Assembly (NCBI GenBank): GCA_047777345.1
Contig: JBKEEJ010000015.1
Location: forward strand, 1-64,000
Length of the DNA stretch: 64,000 nt
Direction of reading: 5' to 3'
Origin: Anaerocolumna sp047777345
GTDB taxonomy: Bacteria > Bacillota > Clostridia > Lachnospirales > Lachnospiraceae
Notes under the pieces: generated by a model
The model's input: the letters and a program-made list of their open reading frames with translations, nothing else
What the model was told of the DNA's origin: nothing
Database searches by the model: none
Translations under genes and position numbers: made by a program
Part shown: piece by piece, positions 63,079 through 64,000 of the stretch
How the letters are laid out: every line of letters begins with the position of its first letter
How positions within the stretch are numbered: position 1 is the first letter of the stretch

Positions 63079-64000
63079 ATGAAAATGAAGAAAGTCACTT
63101 TCGGTATAAAAGAGGTAATACGTAATTCTTCGTTTCCTGTAAAGGCATCTGTGTGCGTCATGGGAACCGGTCAGATAATATATGGGCAGTGGGTAAAGGG
63201 AATTTTATATTTCCTTTCGTTAATAGCTATGGCTTTCTATATGGTTCTTTATGGTGTTCGGGATATAAAAGGATTCTTTACTCTCGGAACTACCAAAGCC
63301 GATCCCTGGCTTGGAACCCAAGGCGATGATTCGATATTGATGATGCTTAGAGGATTGTTGGCCTTTCTTATTATCATAAATTTTCTTTTCCTTTATGCGT
63401 CCAATATCAGAGATATACTTACACTGGATAAAAAAGTGAAACAGGGAAAGGAGTTGTATTCCTTTCGCAAGGCTGTAAATATCTTTGTTGACAAAAAGTT
63501 TTATGTTGTGGCACTTGCTCTTCCTGTGATTGGGGTTCTGATATTTAATGTTATACCTATTCTTTTTATGATTCTAATTTCTTTTACCAATTATGGAGGA
63601 GATATTGTACCACCTGAACTAATCGACTGGATCGGACTGGGAAATTATAAAAAAATATTGGTGGTAGGGCAGATTAAAGACACATTTATCCGAATCTTAT
63701 TGTGGAACATTATTTGGGCGGTAGTATCTACATTTATTAATTATTTCGGAGGACTGGGTCTGGCCCTTTTGCTGAACAAAAAATGTGTAAAAGGAAAGCG
63801 TTTCTGGAGGGCATTTCCCATTCTTTCCTACGCCGTTCCCGGTTTTATAACCCTGTTGGCCTTTAAGTTTATGTTTTCTTATGGCGGTCCGGTAAACTAT
63901 TACATAACCCATGCAGGGCATAAGGCCATTGGCTTTCTGGATATTGATGCAGGTATAAAAGCGAAGCTTATTGGTATTTTGGTCAATGCCTGGATATCTA
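63079..64000 (+). CDS. maltodextrin ABC permease (MalF type), cut by window end
   Basis: About 307 residues are visible and the frame runs off the window. It starts with a hydrophilic segment and three N-terminal hydrophobic helices, with a P-type linker (ILTLDKKVKQGKELYSFRKA), followed by the MalF core (FNVIPILFMILISFTNYGG; GLGNYKKIL). The coupling loop lies beyond the end. Two ATGs, 63079 and 63085, can use the AGGAAG/AAAGGA sites; 63079 is taken. MalG should follow outside the window. Confidence 0.85.
   Translation, partial: MKMKKVTFGIKEVIRNSSFPVKASVCVMGTGQIIYGQWVKGILYFLSLIAMAFYMVLYGVRDIKGFFTLGTTKADPWLGTQGDDSILMMLRGLLAFLIIINFLFLYASNIRDILTLDKKVKQGKELYSFRKAVNIFVDKKFYVVALALPVIGVLIFNVIPILFMILISFTNYGGDIVPPELIDWIGLGNYKKILVVGQIKDTFIRILLWNIIWAVVSTFINYFGGLGLALLLNKKCVKGKRFWRAFPILSYAVPGFITLLAFKFMFSYGGPVNYYITHAGHKAIGFLDIDAGIKAKLIGILVNAWIS

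Overview
The window looks like chromosomal DNA of a low-GC, Gram-positive anaerobe, most likely a member of the Lachnospiraceae (Clostridium cluster XIVa-type). The reasons are AGGAGG-type ribosome binding sites, YesN-type response regulators, Lpl/Ytc-type sugar ABC systems, phosphorolytic glucan enzymes, a PII/DUF1538 module and an assimilatory AprAB/CysDN sulfate pathway. No rRNA, tRNA, CRISPR array or phage region was seen.

Layout. 1-6.7 kb: end of a response regulator, a lipoprotein gene with an in-frame stop, a sirtuin, a small Cys-rich protein, a MerR regulator scrambled by an exact 416-bp tandem duplication, a GNAT enzyme and an aldo/keto reductase. 7.3-13.2 kb: two large glycoside phosphorylases (GH94-like and GH94/GH161-like), the second carrying a one-base frameshift. 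14.3-17.3 kb: a compact preQ1/queuosine operon, queD-queE-folE-queC-queF. 17.7-20.9 kb: an Sfp-type phosphopantetheinyl transferase and, on the minus strand, a DUF1538 membrane protein followed by two PII-like proteins. 21.3-22.5 kb: one IS30-family insertion sequence with recognisable inverted repeats. 22.6-32.6 kb: sulfate uptake and activation (LacI regulator, Sbp, CysT, CysW, CysA, AprA, AprB, CysD, CysN). 32.7-36.5 kb: an AraC/GyrI regulator, a 5'-truncated Fe-S/NAD(P) oxidoreductase overlapping hypA, then hypB, and a helical-bundle protein. 36.7-39.7 kb: a TetR regulator divergent from a twice-frameshifted YhgE/Pip membrane protein. 39.9-49.9 kb: a LacI-controlled alpha-glucoside locus (lipoprotein, two permeases, GH31, GH13) ending in a bacterial staygreen-family protein. 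50.1-54.4 kb: MarR plus a heterodimeric ABC exporter. 54.8-57.5 kb: a decayed chitinase with Ig-like repeats, another decayed small gene, a CarD-type protein and a small MraZ-like protein. 57.6-64 kb: a second LacI-controlled maltodextrin/starch locus (surface lipoprotein with SusE/F-like modules, GH13, MalE-like and MalF-like proteins), cut by the window end.

How it works together. The carbohydrate loci pair a LacI repressor and palindromic operators with a lipoprotein binder, ABC permeases and enzymes without signal peptides, so they import oligosaccharides and cut them inside the cell. The sulfate locus would take sulfate to APS (CysDN) and then to sulfite (AprAB); no sulfite reductase lies in the window.

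Two patterns recur. Several genes are broken by single-base changes in short homopolymers (glycoside phosphorylase 2, AprA, YhgE twice), which could be consensus errors as easily as real mutations. Other genes are truly eroded (acetyltransferase tail, chitinase, truncated oxidoreductase). Intergenic regions also carry a family of nested hairpins built on a CTGTYGCA..ATG arm.
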